DNA of 64,000 bases from Brevirhabdus pacifica (lineage in GTDB: Bacteria > Pseudomonadota > Alphaproteobacteria > Rhodobacterales > Rhodobacteraceae). The stretch spans positions 1,240,001 through 1,304,000 of the forward strand of contig NZ_PGFI01000011.1 of NCBI RefSeq assembly GCF_002797755.1, read 5' to 3'. The notes beneath the pieces are model-generated. The model saw only the letters and a list, made by a program, of their open reading frames with translations. It searched no databases and was not told the DNA's origin. The position numbers and the translations under genes were made by a program. How positions within the stretch are numbered: the stretch's first letter is position 1; the number at the start of each line of letters is the position of its first letter. This document shows positions 19,560 through 30,669 of the stretch, in pieces.

Positions 19560-20318
19560 CTATAGCGCGATCAGAAGCGCGCCGTAGCCCGCGACACCCA
19601 GCAGGAAGGGCGCAAGGCTGCTCTTGCGCTCTTCCGGCAGCTCCTCTTTCAGCACGTTCAGCACGACGCCCCCCGCCAAGAAGGCGAAAAGGCCGATCAG
19701 GGCCTCCTCGGGCAGATCGACGGCGACGCCCAGCAGCCAGCCGCCAAGCACCCCCAGCGACAGAACCCAGCGCCCCCGCGAACGGTAAAGCGCGGGGTAA
19801 TCCTGGTTGAGGCCGAAATCGCTGGTCAGGAAATGCAGGCCCATCGCAACGAAGTAGAAACCCAGCGACAGCCAACCCCCTTCCTCCCGGTGCAGGAGAA
19901 GATAGCCGATCAGCAGGTTGTAGAGGGCGAAGGAGGTGATGTGGATCCAAAAGATCCGGTCGTCGCCGTGCTCCTCGCCATGCACGGAGCGGTCCCCGTT
20001 AGCGGACGCCTCGCCGGTTGCAGGGGCGGCCCGGCCCAGCTTGACCATCCGCTCCAGCGCGTAGAAGGCCGCAAGCCCCGCCAGCGCCAGCGCATAGACC
20101 ACGATGCCCCGCCCGTCGCCACCCTCGGCGAGGGTCGCCTCATGCTCGGAGAGTTCGGGCAGAAGGTGCAGGAAGACATAGGCCACCGCCACCCCGCCCG
20201 CGAAGGACAGCCAGCGGCTTCGGGGCATGGCCTTGAAGAAGGTCAGGTAGGGGGTGGCGAGGTGCACGGCGGCGAAGGCCAGCGCGCAGACAAGGGCAGG
20301 GAGGGCGAGGGGTTCCAT
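19560..20318 (-). CDS. ZIP-like integral membrane protein
   Basis: A 252-residue protein with about seven or eight hydrophobic segments. The segments YVFLHLLPELSEHE (about residue 46) and FLAGGVVLNVLKEELPEERKS (about 216) recall the metal-binding helices of ZIP transporters, which carry HxxPE and ExxPE-type motifs. A His/Asp/Glu-rich loop lies near residues 112-122. It may transport a divalent metal or be a degenerate ZIP-fold protein; I cannot decide. It is a single gene, convergent with paaG (18 bases apart). Confidence 0.6.
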   Translation of the reverse strand: MEPLALPALVCALAFAAVHLATPYLTFFKAMPRSRWLSFAGGVAVAYVFLHLLPELSEHEATLAEGGDGRGIVVYALALAGLAAFYALERMVKLGRAAPATGEASANGDRSVHGEEHGDDRIFWIHITSFALYNLLIGYLLLHREEGGWLSLGFYFVAMGLHFLTSDFGLNQDYPALYRSRGRWVLSLGVLGGWLLGVAVDLPEEALIGLFAFLAGGVVLNVLKEELPEERKSSLAPFLLGVAGYGALLIAL

Positions 20319-20407
20319 GCAGGCCCAATACCTGGGCGCGGGGCTGGTTCCCCGGACCCCGCCTCATTGAAACGGTCTGACGGCCGAGGTCATGCCCGGA
20401 AACACGA

Positions 20408-20436
20408 CGGGCCGCCCCCTTGGCAGGGGCGGCCCG
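20408..20436 (-). terminator. Hairpin after gltA, probable terminator
   Basis: A perfect GC-rich stem (CGGGCCGCCCC with its complement, short loop) lies 40 bases after the gltA stop. The T-tract on the minus strand is weak (TCGTGTTT), so termination may be partial. Confidence 0.5.
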
Positions 20437-20475
20437 GTATCACTGTCCGAATGGGTCCCGAGGGGCCCACGGATG

Positions 20476-21771
<1,296 letters not shown>

Positions 21772-21870
21772 ATCCGTCCCTTCCATGGTCGCCGGACCCC
21801 ATGGGTCGCGGCGAGTGTGCGAGGGGCTTTGCGCCCCAACCTTTGGCTGAATGGCGTCGGCGGACCCTTG

Positions 21871-23274
21871 TCAGTCCACCGCGCCTCCAGCGGCCTCGTC
21901 GAGCCGAGCGACGGTTTCGTCGCGGCCCAGGACGAGCATCATGTCAAATACGCTCGGCGTGGCCGAGCGACCGGCAAGCGCGGCCCGCAGGGGCTGAGCG
22001 AGCTTTCCGAATTTGAGATCTCTGGCCTCTGCGAAGGCATTCAGATCTGCCTCGAGCGCCTCTCGCGTCCAATTAGCATTCTGCAGGTGCGGCGTCAATT
22101 CCGCCAGTATACTACGGGATACATCATCCAGCGCAGCGGCCGATTTCTCGTCCCGATCCAAAGGGCGTCTGGTCAGGATAAAATGAGCTTTCTCAAGTAG
22201 ATCTGGAATTGTCTTCGCACGGGACTTCACGAAGTCCAGGGCGCGGAAAAGACCGTCGCGGCGCGGCTCGTCCAGGGACGGCGCGCCGGTTGCCGCAAGG
22301 AACTCCTCGATCTCTCTCAGCAGCGCAGCATTCTCCGTCGCCGCGATATGCTGACCGGACAGGTTTTCCAGCTTCTTGAAATCAAGCCGCGCGGGCGATT
22401 TGCCGATCCCGTCCAGCGAGAACCATTCGATCGCCTGCTCGGTGGTGAAGAATTCGTCGTCGCCATGGCTCCAGCCCAGCCGCGCGAGGTAGTTGCGCAT
22501 CGCACTCGCCGGGTAGCCCATGTCGCGATACTCGGTCACCCCCAAGGCGCCGTGACGCTTGCTGAGCTTCTTGCCATCGGCCCCGTGGATCAGCGGGATA
22601 TGCGCATAGACCGGCAGGTCCCAGCCCATGGCGTCGTAGATCAGCCGCTGGCGGGCGGCGTTGTTGAGGTGGTCGTCACCGCGGATCACGTGGGTCACGC
22701 CCATGTCCACGTCGTCGACCACCACGGCGAGCATGTAGGTCGGGCTGCCGTCCGAGCGCAGCAGGATCATGTCGTCCAGCGTATCGGCCTGCCACGTCAC
22801 ATTGCCCTGCACCTGATCGTCGATGCTGATCGTCCCTTCGCGGGGCGCGCGCAGACGCACCGAGTAGGGCGCGTCGGGGTGGCTTTCGGGCCCGGCGTCC
22901 CGCCAGGGGGAGCGGTAGAGGGTCGAGCGGCCCTCGGCGCGGGCTTCCTCGCGGAAGGCCTCGATCTCGTCCTGGGTGGCGAAGCACTTGTAGGCCGCGC
23001 CGCGTTCCAGCATCTGGCGCGCCACTTCGGCATGGCGGTCCCGGCGGGCCCATTGGCTGACCGCGTCATCGTCCCAGTCCAGCCCCAGCCAGCGTAGCCC
23101 TTCGAAGATCGCCTCGCTTGCCGCCTCGGTGGAGCGGGCCCTGTCCGTGTCCTCGATCCGCAGCAGAAACTGCCCCCCGTTGGCCCGGGCAAAGAGCCAG
23201 TTGAACAGCGCCGTGCGCGCCCCGCCGATGTGCAGGTAACCTGTGGGAGACGGGGCGAAGCGGGTGACGACCAT
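21871..23274 (-). CDS. gltX: Glutamyl-tRNA synthetase
   Basis: A 467-residue class I tRNA synthetase that charges tRNA-Glu, and in many alphaproteobacteria also tRNA-Gln. The HIGH motif is in [14 protein letters not shown] (residues 9-22) and the KMSKS loop is KKLSKRHG (about residue 240). The start codon at 23274 gives the exact family N-terminus ([12 protein letters not shown]). A candidate promoter lies 30-57 bases upstream. It is divergent from comEC. Confidence 0.96.
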   Translation of the reverse strand: MVVTRFAPSPTGYLHIGGARTALFNWLFARANGGQFLLRIEDTDRARSTEAASEAIFEGLRWLGLDWDDDAVSQWARRDRHAEVARQMLERGAAYKCFATQDEIEAFREEARAEGRSTLYRSPWRDAGPESHPDAPYSVRLRAPREGTISIDDQVQGNVTWQADTLDDMILLRSDGSPTYMLAVVVDDVDMGVTHVIRGDDHLNNAARQRLIYDAMGWDLPVYAHIPLIHGADGKKLSKRHGALGVTEYRDMGYPASAMRNYLARLGWSHGDDEFFTTEQAIEWFSLDGIGKSPARLDFKKLENLSGQHIAATENAALLREIEEFLAATGAPSLDEPRRDGLFRALDFVKSRAKTIPDLLEKAHFILTRRPLDRDEKSAAALDDVSRSILAELTPHLQNANWTREALEADLNAFAEARDLKFGKLAQPLRAALAGRSATPSVFDMMLVLGRDETVARLDEAAGGAVD

Positions 23275-23303
23275 GTAGGGTTAACTCTCCGGTAATGCAG
23301 CGG

Positions 23304-23331
23304 GGAATAGCGTTGAGCGATGTCTATTCAA
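23304..23331 (-). promoter_or_regulatory. Candidate sigma-70 promoter of gltX
   Basis: On the minus strand TTGAAT (23326-23331) and TATTCC (23304-23309) are 16 bases apart, about 30 bases before the gltX ATG. It overlaps any comEC start at 23295, which argues for a later comEC start. Confidence 0.4.
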
Positions 23332-23354
23332 TGCGCTGTCGAAGGACAAGAGCG

Positions 23355-25472
23355 GTGCCGGTTCTCGCCACGATCAACGCGCTTGAGAAACAGCGCGGCC
23401 AGCTGTTCGCCTGGGCGCCTGTCTGGGTCGGCGCGGGTATCCTGACCTTCCTGTCTCTGGGGTGGGAACCCTCGGTCAAGGCGCTGATTCTGAATGCGTT
23501 GCTGGGGGTCGTGCTGTTGGCGGTCGGCCTGCGCCTTCTGCGGCACAGCCTGGTGGGGGTCCTTCCCGTCGCCCTGGCCTTGCTGGCCCTCGGCGGGTCA
23601 CTGGCGGGGGCGCGGCTGCACCTGGTGGCGGGGCCTGTCCTGTCCTTTCGCTACTACGGGCCGGTCCAGGGGCGGGTGATCGCCATCGACCGCTCGGCCA
23701 GTGACAAGACGCGCCTTACCCTCGACCGGGTGATCCTGTCGCGGGTGGACCCCGGGCACACGCCGCGCCGGGTGCGGATCAGCCTGCACGGGGATCAGCG
23801 TTATCTGACGCCGTTACCGGGGCAGGTGGTGGCGATGACGGCCCACCTGTCGGCCCCCCAGGGCCCGACCGAACCCGGGGGCTTCGACTTCCGTCGCCAC
23901 GCCTTCTTCCAGGGGTTGGGCGCGGTCGGCTATACCCGGGTGCCGGCCCTGCTGCTGGCCCGACCGCCGCCGGGACCGGCCCTGTGGCTGCACCGAACCC
24001 GCCACGCTTTGGCCGACCGCATCCGCGCGGCCCTGCCGGGACGGGTGGGCGGGTTCTCGGCCGCCATCGCCACGGGCGACCGCTCAAGCCTGGATGCCGA
24101 CACGCTGACCGATCTGCGGCGCACCAACCTGGCGCATCTGTTGGCGATTTCGGGGTTGCACATGGGGCTGGTGACGGGGCTGGTGCTGGGCGCAGTGCGG
24201 CTGGCGCTGGCGCTGGTGCCGCGAATCGCCCTCTACCACCCGGCGCGCAAGATCGCGGCGGTGGCGGCCCTGTTGGTGGCGGCGGGCTATTTGGCGCTGT
24301 CGGGGGCCAATGTGGCGACACAGCGGGCCTTCGTGATGGTGGCCGTGATGCTTGTGGCGCTGATCCTGGACCGGCGCGCGATCAGCCTGCGGGCGGTCGC
24401 GCTGGCAGCGCTCATCGTGATGGTTTTGCGCCCCGAAAGTGTCGCGGGCCCGGGTTTCCAGATGTCCTTCGCGGCGACGACGGCGCTGGTCACGGTCTTT
24501 GCCTGGCTCAGGGACCGGCGGCGCGGGATGCCGCCCGGCGGGCGAGTGCCCCGGTTCTTGGCCCCGGTCGCGGCGCTGGCGCTGTCATCGCTGATCGCGG
24601 GGCTGGCGACCGCGCCTATCGCGGCGGCGCATTTCAACATGGTGTCGCGCTTCGGCTACCCGGCCAACCTGGTGTCGGTCCCGGTGATGGGGATCCTGGT
24701 GATGCCCGGCGGCATCCTGGCGGTGCTGGGAATGCCGCTGGGGCTGGAGGGGGCGGGCCTGGCGTTGATGCGGCTGGGCGTGGGCTGGATCCTGCGGGTG
24801 GCCGGGACGGTCTCGGCCTGGCCTGATGCGGTCAGCCACCTGCCCACGCCGCCCGCCGCGACACTGGGCGTCGTGGTGGTGGGCGGTCTGCTGCTGTGCC
24901 TGCTGCGCGGCGGGCTGCGGCTTGTTGGGCTGCCGGTTCTGCTGGCCGGAGGGCTTTCCTGGGCAGGGGAGGAGAGGCCCGCGCTGCTGATCTCGGAAAG
25001 CGGGGGGCTCGTGGGGGTGATGGCTGAGGGAGGGCGCGTCCTCAGCCGCGCGCGCGGCGAAGGGTTCGTGGCCCGCACGTGGCTGGAGAATGACGGCGAC
25101 GGACGGGTTCAGGCCGCCGCCGTGGCCGACCCGCCGGGGCGCGTGCCTCGGTTGGGTGGCGATGGCCCGCGGGTGGTTCACCTGCGCGGCAAGAAGGGCG
25201 AGGCGCGGCTGGACGAGGCCTGTCGCACGGCCGATCTGGTCATCTGGGACGGGTTCCTTGGAAGGCAGGAGGCGCCGGCCCGGCCGCCGGGATGCCGGTT
25301 GCTGGCGGCAGGGGACTTGCGCCGGCTGGGGGCAGTGGCGGGGCACATCAAGGACGGCCGCCTTCAGCTGACCGGGGCGCGGGAGGTCACGGGCCCGCGG
25401 CTTTGGACCCGGGATGGCATAGCGAGGGGGCGAAGCAAGGCGCAGCTGGGAAGGACGTCAGAAGGGCGGTAG
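23355..25472 (+). CDS. comEC: ComEC-type DNA uptake channel
   Basis: ComEC forms the inner-membrane channel that brings single-stranded DNA into the cell; in Rhodobacter capsulatus it is needed for uptake of gene-transfer-agent DNA. The 705-residue protein has the N-terminal soluble domain (about 90-180), the competence domain with HLLAISGLHMGLV (about residue 262) and a run of membrane helices to about 540. The C-terminal 150 residues are soluble but show no intact metallo-beta-lactamase motif (HxHxDH). I prefer the GTG at 23355, which follows GAAGGA by 8 bases; an ATG at 23295 would overlap the gltX promoter region. It is divergent from gltX and convergent with lexA. Confidence 0.9.
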   Translation: MPVLATINALEKQRGQLFAWAPVWVGAGILTFLSLGWEPSVKALILNALLGVVLLAVGLRLLRHSLVGVLPVALALLALGGSLAGARLHLVAGPVLSFRYYGPVQGRVIAIDRSASDKTRLTLDRVILSRVDPGHTPRRVRISLHGDQRYLTPLPGQVVAMTAHLSAPQGPTEPGGFDFRRHAFFQGLGAVGYTRVPALLLARPPPGPALWLHRTRHALADRIRAALPGRVGGFSAAIATGDRSSLDADTLTDLRRTNLAHLLAISGLHMGLVTGLVLGAVRLALALVPRIALYHPARKIAAVAALLVAAGYLALSGANVATQRAFVMVAVMLVALILDRRAISLRAVALAALIVMVLRPESVAGPGFQMSFAATTALVTVFAWLRDRRRGMPPGGRVPRFLAPVAALALSSLIAGLATAPIAAAHFNMVSRFGYPANLVSVPVMGILVMPGGILAVLGMPLGLEGAGLALMRLGVGWILRVAGTVSAWPDAVSHLPTPPAATLGVVVVGGLLLCLLRGGLRLVGLPVLLAGGLSWAGEERPALLISESGGLVGVMAEGGRVLSRARGEGFVARTWLENDGDGRVQAAAVADPPGRVPRLGGDGPRVVHLRGKKGEARLDEACRTADLVIWDGFLGRQEAPARPPGCRLLAAGDLRRLGAVAGHIKDGRLQLTGAREVTGPRLWTRDGIARGRSKAQLGRTSEGR

Positions 25473-25546
25473 CTCGGAAGGTGCAGAAGGGGCAAGGGCC
25501 GTGCGGCGCCCTCCAAACAAGGGGCACTGAAGGGCGATGCCAAACG

Positions 25547-25566
25547 GGGCGCCCAGCAGGGCGCCC
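25547..25566. terminator. Hairpin between convergent comEC and lexA
   Basis: GGGCGCCC, a four-base loop and GGGCGCCC again form a self-complementary stem between the two stops. T-tracts on both sides are poor, so its efficiency as a terminator is uncertain. Confidence 0.4.
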
Positions 25567-25580
25567 TTCCGGCGTTCAGT

Positions 25581-26273
25581 TCAGTAGGAGCGGATCAGGC
25601 CCACCAGCCGGCCCTGAACCTTGACGCGATCCGCCGGCAGGACCCGGGTCTCGTAGGCCGGGTTCGCGGCCTCCAGCGCGATCATCCCGCCCTTGCGTCG
25701 CAGGCGCTTCAGCGTCGCTTCCTGGCCGTCGACCAGCGCCACCACGATGTCGCCGTTGTCGGCGGAGTTCTGGTCGCGGATCACGACGATGTCGCCATCG
25801 TTGATCCCGGCCTCGATCATCGAGTCGCCCTTGACCTCAAGCGCGTAATGGTTGCCCGCGTTCGACACCATCGAGCCGGGAACGGCGACGTTGTGGGACA
25901 CCTCCGAAATGGCCTCGATCGGGGTGCCGGCGGCGATGCGGCCCATCACCGGCAGCTCCATCGCGTGGATGCTGCTGATGGCCATGGCGCCAGCGGGGGG
26001 ATCGCGGCGGTCGCCCTCGATCACCCGTGGCTCGAACCCGGCGGGCTGGCCGCCGATGGCATCGGGAAGCTTGACGATCTCGATCGCGCGGGCGCGGTGG
26101 GCGAGGCGGCGGATGAAGCCACGCTCTTCCAGCGCGGTGATCAGACGGTGGATCCCCGACTTGGAGCGCAGGTCGAGCGCCTCCTTCATCTCGTCAAACG
26201 ACGGGGGCACCCCGTCACTGTTCAACCTGTCGTTGATGAAACTCAGCAATTCCAGCTGTTTGCGCGTCAGCAT
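25581..26273 (-). CDS. lexA: SOS repressor LexA
   Basis: LexA represses DNA-damage genes until RecA-stimulated self-cleavage. The 230-residue protein has an N-terminal winged helix (residues 1-65), the Ala115-Gly116 cleavage site in GRIAAGTP, and the catalytic pair Ser151 (KGDSMIEAG) and Lys189 (EATLKRLRR). GGAGGTG precedes the ATG at 26273; an in-frame ATG at 26306 was rejected. Two overlapping GTTC-N7-GTTC boxes lie 78-103 bases upstream, so autoregulation is very likely. In Rhodobacter capsulatus LexA also affects gene-transfer-agent production. Confidence 0.96.
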   Translation of the reverse strand: MLTRKQLELLSFINDRLNSDGVPPSFDEMKEALDLRSKSGIHRLITALEERGFIRRLAHRARAIEIVKLPDAIGGQPAGFEPRVIEGDRRDPPAGAMAISSIHAMELPVMGRIAAGTPIEAISEVSHNVAVPGSMVSNAGNHYALEVKGDSMIEAGINDGDIVVIRDQNSADNGDIVVALVDGQEATLKRLRRKGGMIALEAANPAYETRVLPADRVKVQGRLVGLIRSY

Positions 26274-26350
26274 CGCCACCTCCGTCAGCGGGGACATTCC
26301 GGGCACGCGGGCCGCGACCGTTCATCCCGTTGCCGCCCGTCGATGCGGGC

Positions 26351-26376
26351 GTTCCGACGAAGTTCTACTCCTGTTC
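26351..26376. promoter_or_regulatory. Overlapping SOS boxes (GTTC three times at 11-base spacing)
   Basis: GTTC occurs at 26351-26354, 26362-26365 and 26373-26376, each pair separated by exactly seven bases. GTTC-N7-GTTC is the alphaproteobacterial LexA site, so this is two sites sharing the middle repeat, directly upstream of lexA. Confidence 0.85.
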
Positions 26377-26413
26377 CTGTTTTGTGTCAACGCCTAGGGG
26401 GGCAAAGCCCGCC

Positions 26414-27628
26414 TCAGTCGTGAAGGCGCTGCACGATCACGGGCACCCGCTCGCCGATCCCTCGTGCCGTGTCGCCGACGGGCCGCACGATCAGCGCGTC
26501 CGAGGCTGCCAGCACCGACAGAAGGCTGCTGTCCTGCCGGTCCAGCGCCGCCACCCCGCTGCCATCCTCGTCCAGGCGGGCGCGCATGTAATGCGCGCGC
26601 CGGCCATTGGCCTCCAGCGGGGCCGAGAGGGGGACCATCCGCGTCGGCATGGGCCCGGCCGGCAGGCCCTGCATCGCGCGGACCATGGGCACCAGAAAGA
26701 CCAGGCCGCAGACCATGGACGAGACGGGATTGCCGGGCAGGCCGATCATCGCAGCGCCGTCCAGACGGCCCGCCATCAGCGGTTTGCCCGGGCGCATGGC
26801 GACCTTGTAGAAGGCCTGGTCGAGGCCGCGTTCCCCCGCGACCCCGGCCACCAGATCGTGGTCGCCGACCGAGGCGCCGCCGATGGTGACCACCAGATCG
26901 GCCCCGCGCGCCAGCTCGAACGCCTGTTCCAGCGAGGCGCGGTCATCGCGGGCGATGGGAAGCATCCGGGCGCGCGCGCCTTGGGCTTCCAGCATGGCCT
27001 TGAGGCCGAAACTGTTGGAGGCGATAATCTGGTCAGGCGAAGGATCCTCGCCGGGCATCACCAGCTCGTCGCCGGTGGCGATCAGGGCCACGTCGGGGCG
27101 GCGGAACACCTCGACCCGGGGCTGGTTCATGGCCGCGATCAGGGCCAGGTCGGCCGGGCGCAGGCGCCGGGGCGCGGGGATCGTGGCGCCGATGTCGAAG
27201 TCACCCCCGGCAGGGCGCACATAACGGGCGGTGTCGAACCCGTCGCGCAGGGTGATGGAGACGGTCGCATCATCCCCGCGGCCACCCTCGGTGCGATCCA
27301 CATCCTCCTGGATCAGCACCCGGTCGGCGCCACGGGGCAGGGGCGCGCCGGTGAAGATGCGCACCGCCTGACCGGGCTCCAAGGCGCCGTCGAACCCGTG
27401 GCCCGCGGCGGCCTCTCCGATCACCCGGAACCGGGCGCCGGCGGCAACCTCGTCCTGGCGCACGGCGTATCCGTCCATGGCCGAGGCGGCAAAAGGGGGC
27501 TGGGCCCGGCGGGCGACCACGGGGGAGGCCAGCACGCGGCCGGCGGCCTCTGCCAGATCGACGGTTTCGGTGGGCAGGGGGGCGGCAAGGGCCAGGACGG
27601 CGGCCAGCGCCTCGTCGACCGAGATCAT
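26414..27628 (-). CDS. moeA: Molybdopterin molybdenumtransferase MoeA
   Basis: MoeA inserts molybdate into adenylylated molybdopterin. The 404-residue protein has the N-terminal [13 protein letters not shown] motif (about residues 44-56), the central MogA-like domain with ATGDELV and [11 protein letters not shown], and [12 protein letters not shown] near residue 305. Its start overlaps the moaC stop as ATGA, so it is translationally coupled to moaC at the end of the trpG-trpD-trpC-moaC-moeA run. Confidence 0.95.
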   Translation of the reverse strand: MISVDEALAAVLALAAPLPTETVDLAEAAGRVLASPVVARRAQPPFAASAMDGYAVRQDEVAAGARFRVIGEAAAGHGFDGALEPGQAVRIFTGAPLPRGADRVLIQEDVDRTEGGRGDDATVSITLRDGFDTARYVRPAGGDFDIGATIPAPRRLRPADLALIAAMNQPRVEVFRRPDVALIATGDELVMPGEDPSPDQIIASNSFGLKAMLEAQGARARMLPIARDDRASLEQAFELARGADLVVTIGGASVGDHDLVAGVAGERGLDQAFYKVAMRPGKPLMAGRLDGAAMIGLPGNPVSSMVCGLVFLVPMVRAMQGLPAGPMPTRMVPLSAPLEANGRRAHYMRARLDEDGSGVAALDRQDSSLLSVLAASDALIVRPVGDTARGIGERVPVIVQRLHD

Positions 27629-28125
27629 TCGGCGTCGGGGGCCGCGAAGCCGGAGGCGGTGAAACGGCCCGACTTGCCGCCATCCTTGCTGAGCAGGCGG
27701 ACGTTCTCGATCACCATGGTCTTCTCGACGGCCTTGACCATGTCGTAAAGGGTCAGCCCCGCGACCGAGACCGCCGTCAGCGCCTCCATCTCCACGCCGG
27801 TCTGGCCGGTGGTGCGGACAGTAGCGGTGATGCGGACGCCCGGCAGGTCGCTGTCGGGAACCAGCTCGACCGCGACCTTCGTGATTGCCAGAGGGTGGCA
27901 GAGGGGGATGAGGTCGCTGGTGCGCTTGGCCCCCATGATCCCGGCCAGCCGGGCCACCGCCAGGACATCGCCCTTCTTGGCGCGGCCCTCGGTGATGATG
28001 GCGAGTGTCTCGGGGCTCATGCGGACGGCCCCCTCGGCAACGGCGGTGCGGTCGGTGGCCTCCTTGTCCGAGACATCGACCATGTGGGCATCGCCCTTGG
28101 TGTCGAAATGCGTCAGCCCCGACAT
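27625..28125 (-). CDS. moaC: Cyclic pyranopterin monophosphate synthase MoaC
   Basis: MoaC makes cPMP, the first molybdopterin precursor, acting after the radical-SAM enzyme MoaA. The 166-residue protein has [18 protein letters not shown] at its N-terminus, [11 protein letters not shown] around residue 72 and the catalytic [11 protein letters not shown] region. The ATG at 28125 overlaps the trpC stop by one base (TGATG); a GTG just upstream is an alternative. moaA is not in the window. Confidence 0.95.
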   Translation of the reverse strand: MSGLTHFDTKGDAHMVDVSDKEATDRTAVAEGAVRMSPETLAIITEGRAKKGDVLAVARLAGIMGAKRTSDLIPLCHPLAITKVAVELVPDSDLPGVRITATVRTTGQTGVEMEALTAVSVAGLTLYDMVKAVEKTMVIENVRLLSKDGGKSGRFTASGFAAPDAE

Positions 28126-28940
28126 CACATGCCCCCCATCGCCGAGGTGGCGGGGCGCAGGATCTCGCGGGTGGCGGCGGCGACGTCGGCCTTGCGCATC
28201 AGCGCCTCGCCGATCAGGAAGATGCGCGCGCCGTTCATCGCCATGTCGGCCAGGTCGTCACTGGTCGACATGCCGCTTTCGGAAACGATCAGGCGATCCT
28301 CGGGCACCAGCTTGGCCAGGCGGCGGGTGACATCGAGGTCGGTGACGAAGCTGCGCAGGTCGCGGTTGTTGATGCCGATCAGGGGGGATTTCAGCAGCGC
28401 CGCGCGCTCCAGCTCCTCGGCGTCGTGAACCTCGATCAGCACGTCCATGCCCCAGGTGGTTGCGGTCTCTTCCAGGGCCGCAGCCTCGGCGTCGGTGACG
28501 GCGGCCATGATGATCAGGATGCAATCGGCGCCCATGGCGCGGGATTCGACCACCTGGTAGGGATCGAATAGAAAATCCTTGCGCAGAACCGGAAGCGAGA
28601 CGGCGGCGCGCGCCTCAACCAGGTATTCGGGCGCGCCCTGGAACGAGGGGCCGTCGGTCAGCACCGAAAGGCAGGTGGCGCCGCCTTCCTCGTAGGCCTT
28701 TGCCAGCAGCGCGGGATCGAAATCGGCGCGGATCAGGCCCTTCGAGGGGCTCGCCTTCTTGATCTCGGCGATCAGACCGTAGCCCGTGCGCGAGGCGGCC
28801 TGAAGCGCCTCGGTGAAGGGGCGGACGGTGTCGGCCTCGCGGGCGCGCTGCTCCATGCCGGAAAGGTCGCATTCGGCCTTGGCCTCGGCGACCTCCCGCA
28901 GCTTGTAGGACTTGATCTGGCTCAGGATGTTGTCGCTCAT
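28125..28940 (-). CDS. trpC: Indole-3-glycerol phosphate synthase
   Basis: TrpC closes the indole ring in tryptophan synthesis. The 271-residue monofunctional enzyme has the phosphate-binding and catalytic segments [12 protein letters not shown] (about residue 56), [13 protein letters not shown] (about 115), GINNRDL (about 187) and VSESGM (about 216). The start at 28940 overlaps the trpD stop as ATGA. Long in-frame extensions upstream run antisense-free but out of family over trpD and were rejected. Confidence 0.96.
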   Translation of the reverse strand: MSDNILSQIKSYKLREVAEAKAECDLSGMEQRAREADTVRPFTEALQAASRTGYGLIAEIKKASPSKGLIRADFDPALLAKAYEEGGATCLSVLTDGPSFQGAPEYLVEARAAVSLPVLRKDFLFDPYQVVESRAMGADCILIIMAAVTDAEAAALEETATTWGMDVLIEVHDAEELERAALLKSPLIGINNRDLRSFVTDLDVTRRLAKLVPEDRLIVSESGMSTSDDLADMAMNGARIFLIGEALMRKADVAAATREILRPATSAMGGM

Positions 28941-29956
28941 TGCGTCCCCTTGGTGATTGATGCCAGCGCCGCGACCTTGTCCCGGGCCGCGCCGCTGTCG
29001 ATGCTTTCGGCGGCCATGGCGGCGCCCTCGGGCAATGTATCGGTCTTGCCGGCCACGACCAGCGCGGCCGCTGCGTTCAGCAGCACCGCGTCGCGATAGG
29101 CCGAGGGTTCGCCGCCCAGAAGCGCGCGGAAGGCGCGGGCGTTGTCGGCCGGCGCGCCACCCAGGATATCCTCGAACGGATGGCGCGGCAGGCCGGCGTC
29201 CTCGGGGGCGACCTCGAATTCGGATATGGCGCCATCTTCCAGCGCGGCAACCCGCGACGGGGCCGAGATCGCCAGCTCGTCGGTACCGTCGCCGCCGTGG
29301 ACCAGCCAGGCGCGGGTGCTTCCCAGCTCGCGCAGGGTCTCGGCCATGGGCCGGATCAGCGCGGGCGAAAAGGCCCCCGTAAGCTGCCGGTCGACCCCGG
29401 CCGGGTTGGTCAGCGGCCCGAGGATGTTGAAGATCGTGCGCGTGCCCAGCTCGGTCCGGGTCGGCATGACATGGCGGATCGCCGGGTGGTGCATCGGCGC
29501 CATCATGAAGCCGATGCCACATTCCTTCAGCGCCCGCTCCACGACCTCGGGGCCGACCATCACGTCGATGCCCATTTCGGTCAGCGCGTCGGCAGCGCCC
29601 GATTTCGACGACAGGTTTCGGTTGCCGTGCTTGGCCACCGGAACCCCGGCGCCGGCCACCACGAAGGCGGTCGCGGTCGAGATGTTCAGCGTGCCCTTGC
29701 CGTCGCCCCCGGTGCCGACGATATCCATCGCCCCCTCGGGGGCGCGGACCTTGTTGCACTTGGCGCGCATCACGGCGGCGGCGGCGGCGTATTCTTCCAC
29801 CGTCTCGCCCCGGGTGCGCAGCGCCATCAGGAAGCCGCCGATCTGGCTGGGCGTGGCCTCACCCTCAAACAGCGCCTCGAAGGCGGCCTCGGCCTGCTGA
29901 CGGCTCAGCGGCCCGTCAGCGGCCGCGCCGATCAGCTCTCGCATGATGTCGCTCAT
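28937..29956 (-). CDS. trpD: Anthranilate phosphoribosyltransferase
   Basis: TrpD joins anthranilate to PRPP. The 339-residue protein has the PRPP-binding loop [14 protein letters not shown] (about residues 81-94) and the [15 protein letters not shown] segment (about 109-123). Its start overlaps the trpG stop (ATGA) and its stop overlaps the trpC start (ATGA), so the three proteins are made from one coupled message. Confidence 0.97.
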   Translation of the reverse strand: MSDIMRELIGAAADGPLSRQQAEAAFEALFEGEATPSQIGGFLMALRTRGETVEEYAAAAAVMRAKCNKVRAPEGAMDIVGTGGDGKGTLNISTATAFVVAGAGVPVAKHGNRNLSSKSGAADALTEMGIDVMVGPEVVERALKECGIGFMMAPMHHPAIRHVMPTRTELGTRTIFNILGPLTNPAGVDRQLTGAFSPALIRPMAETLRELGSTRAWLVHGGDGTDELAISAPSRVAALEDGAISEFEVAPEDAGLPRHPFEDILGGAPADNARAFRALLGGEPSAYRDAVLLNAAAALVVAGKTDTLPEGAAMAAESIDSGAARDKVAALASITKGTQ

Positions 29957-30534
29957 GCCGCCACCTTCGCCATCCGCAGGAAGTTCCGCAAAAGCTCATG
30001 CCCTGCGTCCGAGGCGATGCTTTCGGGGTGGAACTGCACGCCGTGGATCGGATGCTCGCGGTGCTGCAGGCCCATGATCGTGCCGTCCTCCAGCCAGGCG
30101 GTGACCTCCAGCGCGTCGGGCAGGGTGTCGCGATCCACCACCAGCGAGTGGTAGCGGGTGGATTCCAGCGGATCGGGCAGGCCGGCAAAGACGCTCTTGC
30201 CTGCGTGACGGACCTGGGCCGTCTTGCCGTGGACGATCTCGTGATGGCGCGAAACGGTGCCGCCGAAAGCCTCTCCGATGGTCTGGTGCCCCAGGCATAC
30301 GCCCAGCAGTGGCACCCCCTCGCGGGCCGCGGCGCGGGTCAGATCCAGGCAGATCCCGGCGCGGGCGGGATCGCAGGGACCGGGCGACAGAACGATGGCC
30401 GAAGGCGCCAGCGCAAGGGCCTCCTCGGCGCTCAGCGCATCGTTGCGGCGCACATCCACCTCGGCTCCCAACTCGCCCAGATAATGGACGAGATTGTAGG
30501 TGAAGCTGTCGTAATTGTCGATCAGTAGGAGCAT
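29953..30534 (-). CDS. trpG: Anthranilate synthase glutamine amidotransferase component
   Basis: TrpG supplies ammonia from glutamine to TrpE. The 193-residue class I amidotransferase has the catalytic Cys80 in LLGVCLGHQ and the His-Glu pair in GVQFHPES. It is the first gene of the trpG-trpD-trpC-moaC-moeA operon; trpE lies apart at 32849-34360, the split arrangement usual for Rhodobacteraceae. Upstream is the divergent deacetylase gene. Confidence 0.96.
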   Translation of the reverse strand: MLLLIDNYDSFTYNLVHYLGELGAEVDVRRNDALSAEEALALAPSAIVLSPGPCDPARAGICLDLTRAAAREGVPLLGVCLGHQTIGEAFGGTVSRHHEIVHGKTAQVRHAGKSVFAGLPDPLESTRYHSLVVDRDTLPDALEVTAWLEDGTIMGLQHREHPIHGVQFHPESIASDAGHELLRNFLRMAKVAA

Positions 30535-30669
30535 GTTGGATAGTGTCCGACAGGGGGTGTAACGGGGCTGATTGTCGGGCTATACATGCTCAGAGCGGCG
30601 CGTCGGGGTCAAGGCCGGGCTGACGCGCCTTTCGGGCAAATACACAAAGTCATTGCAGGGCGAGCGATC

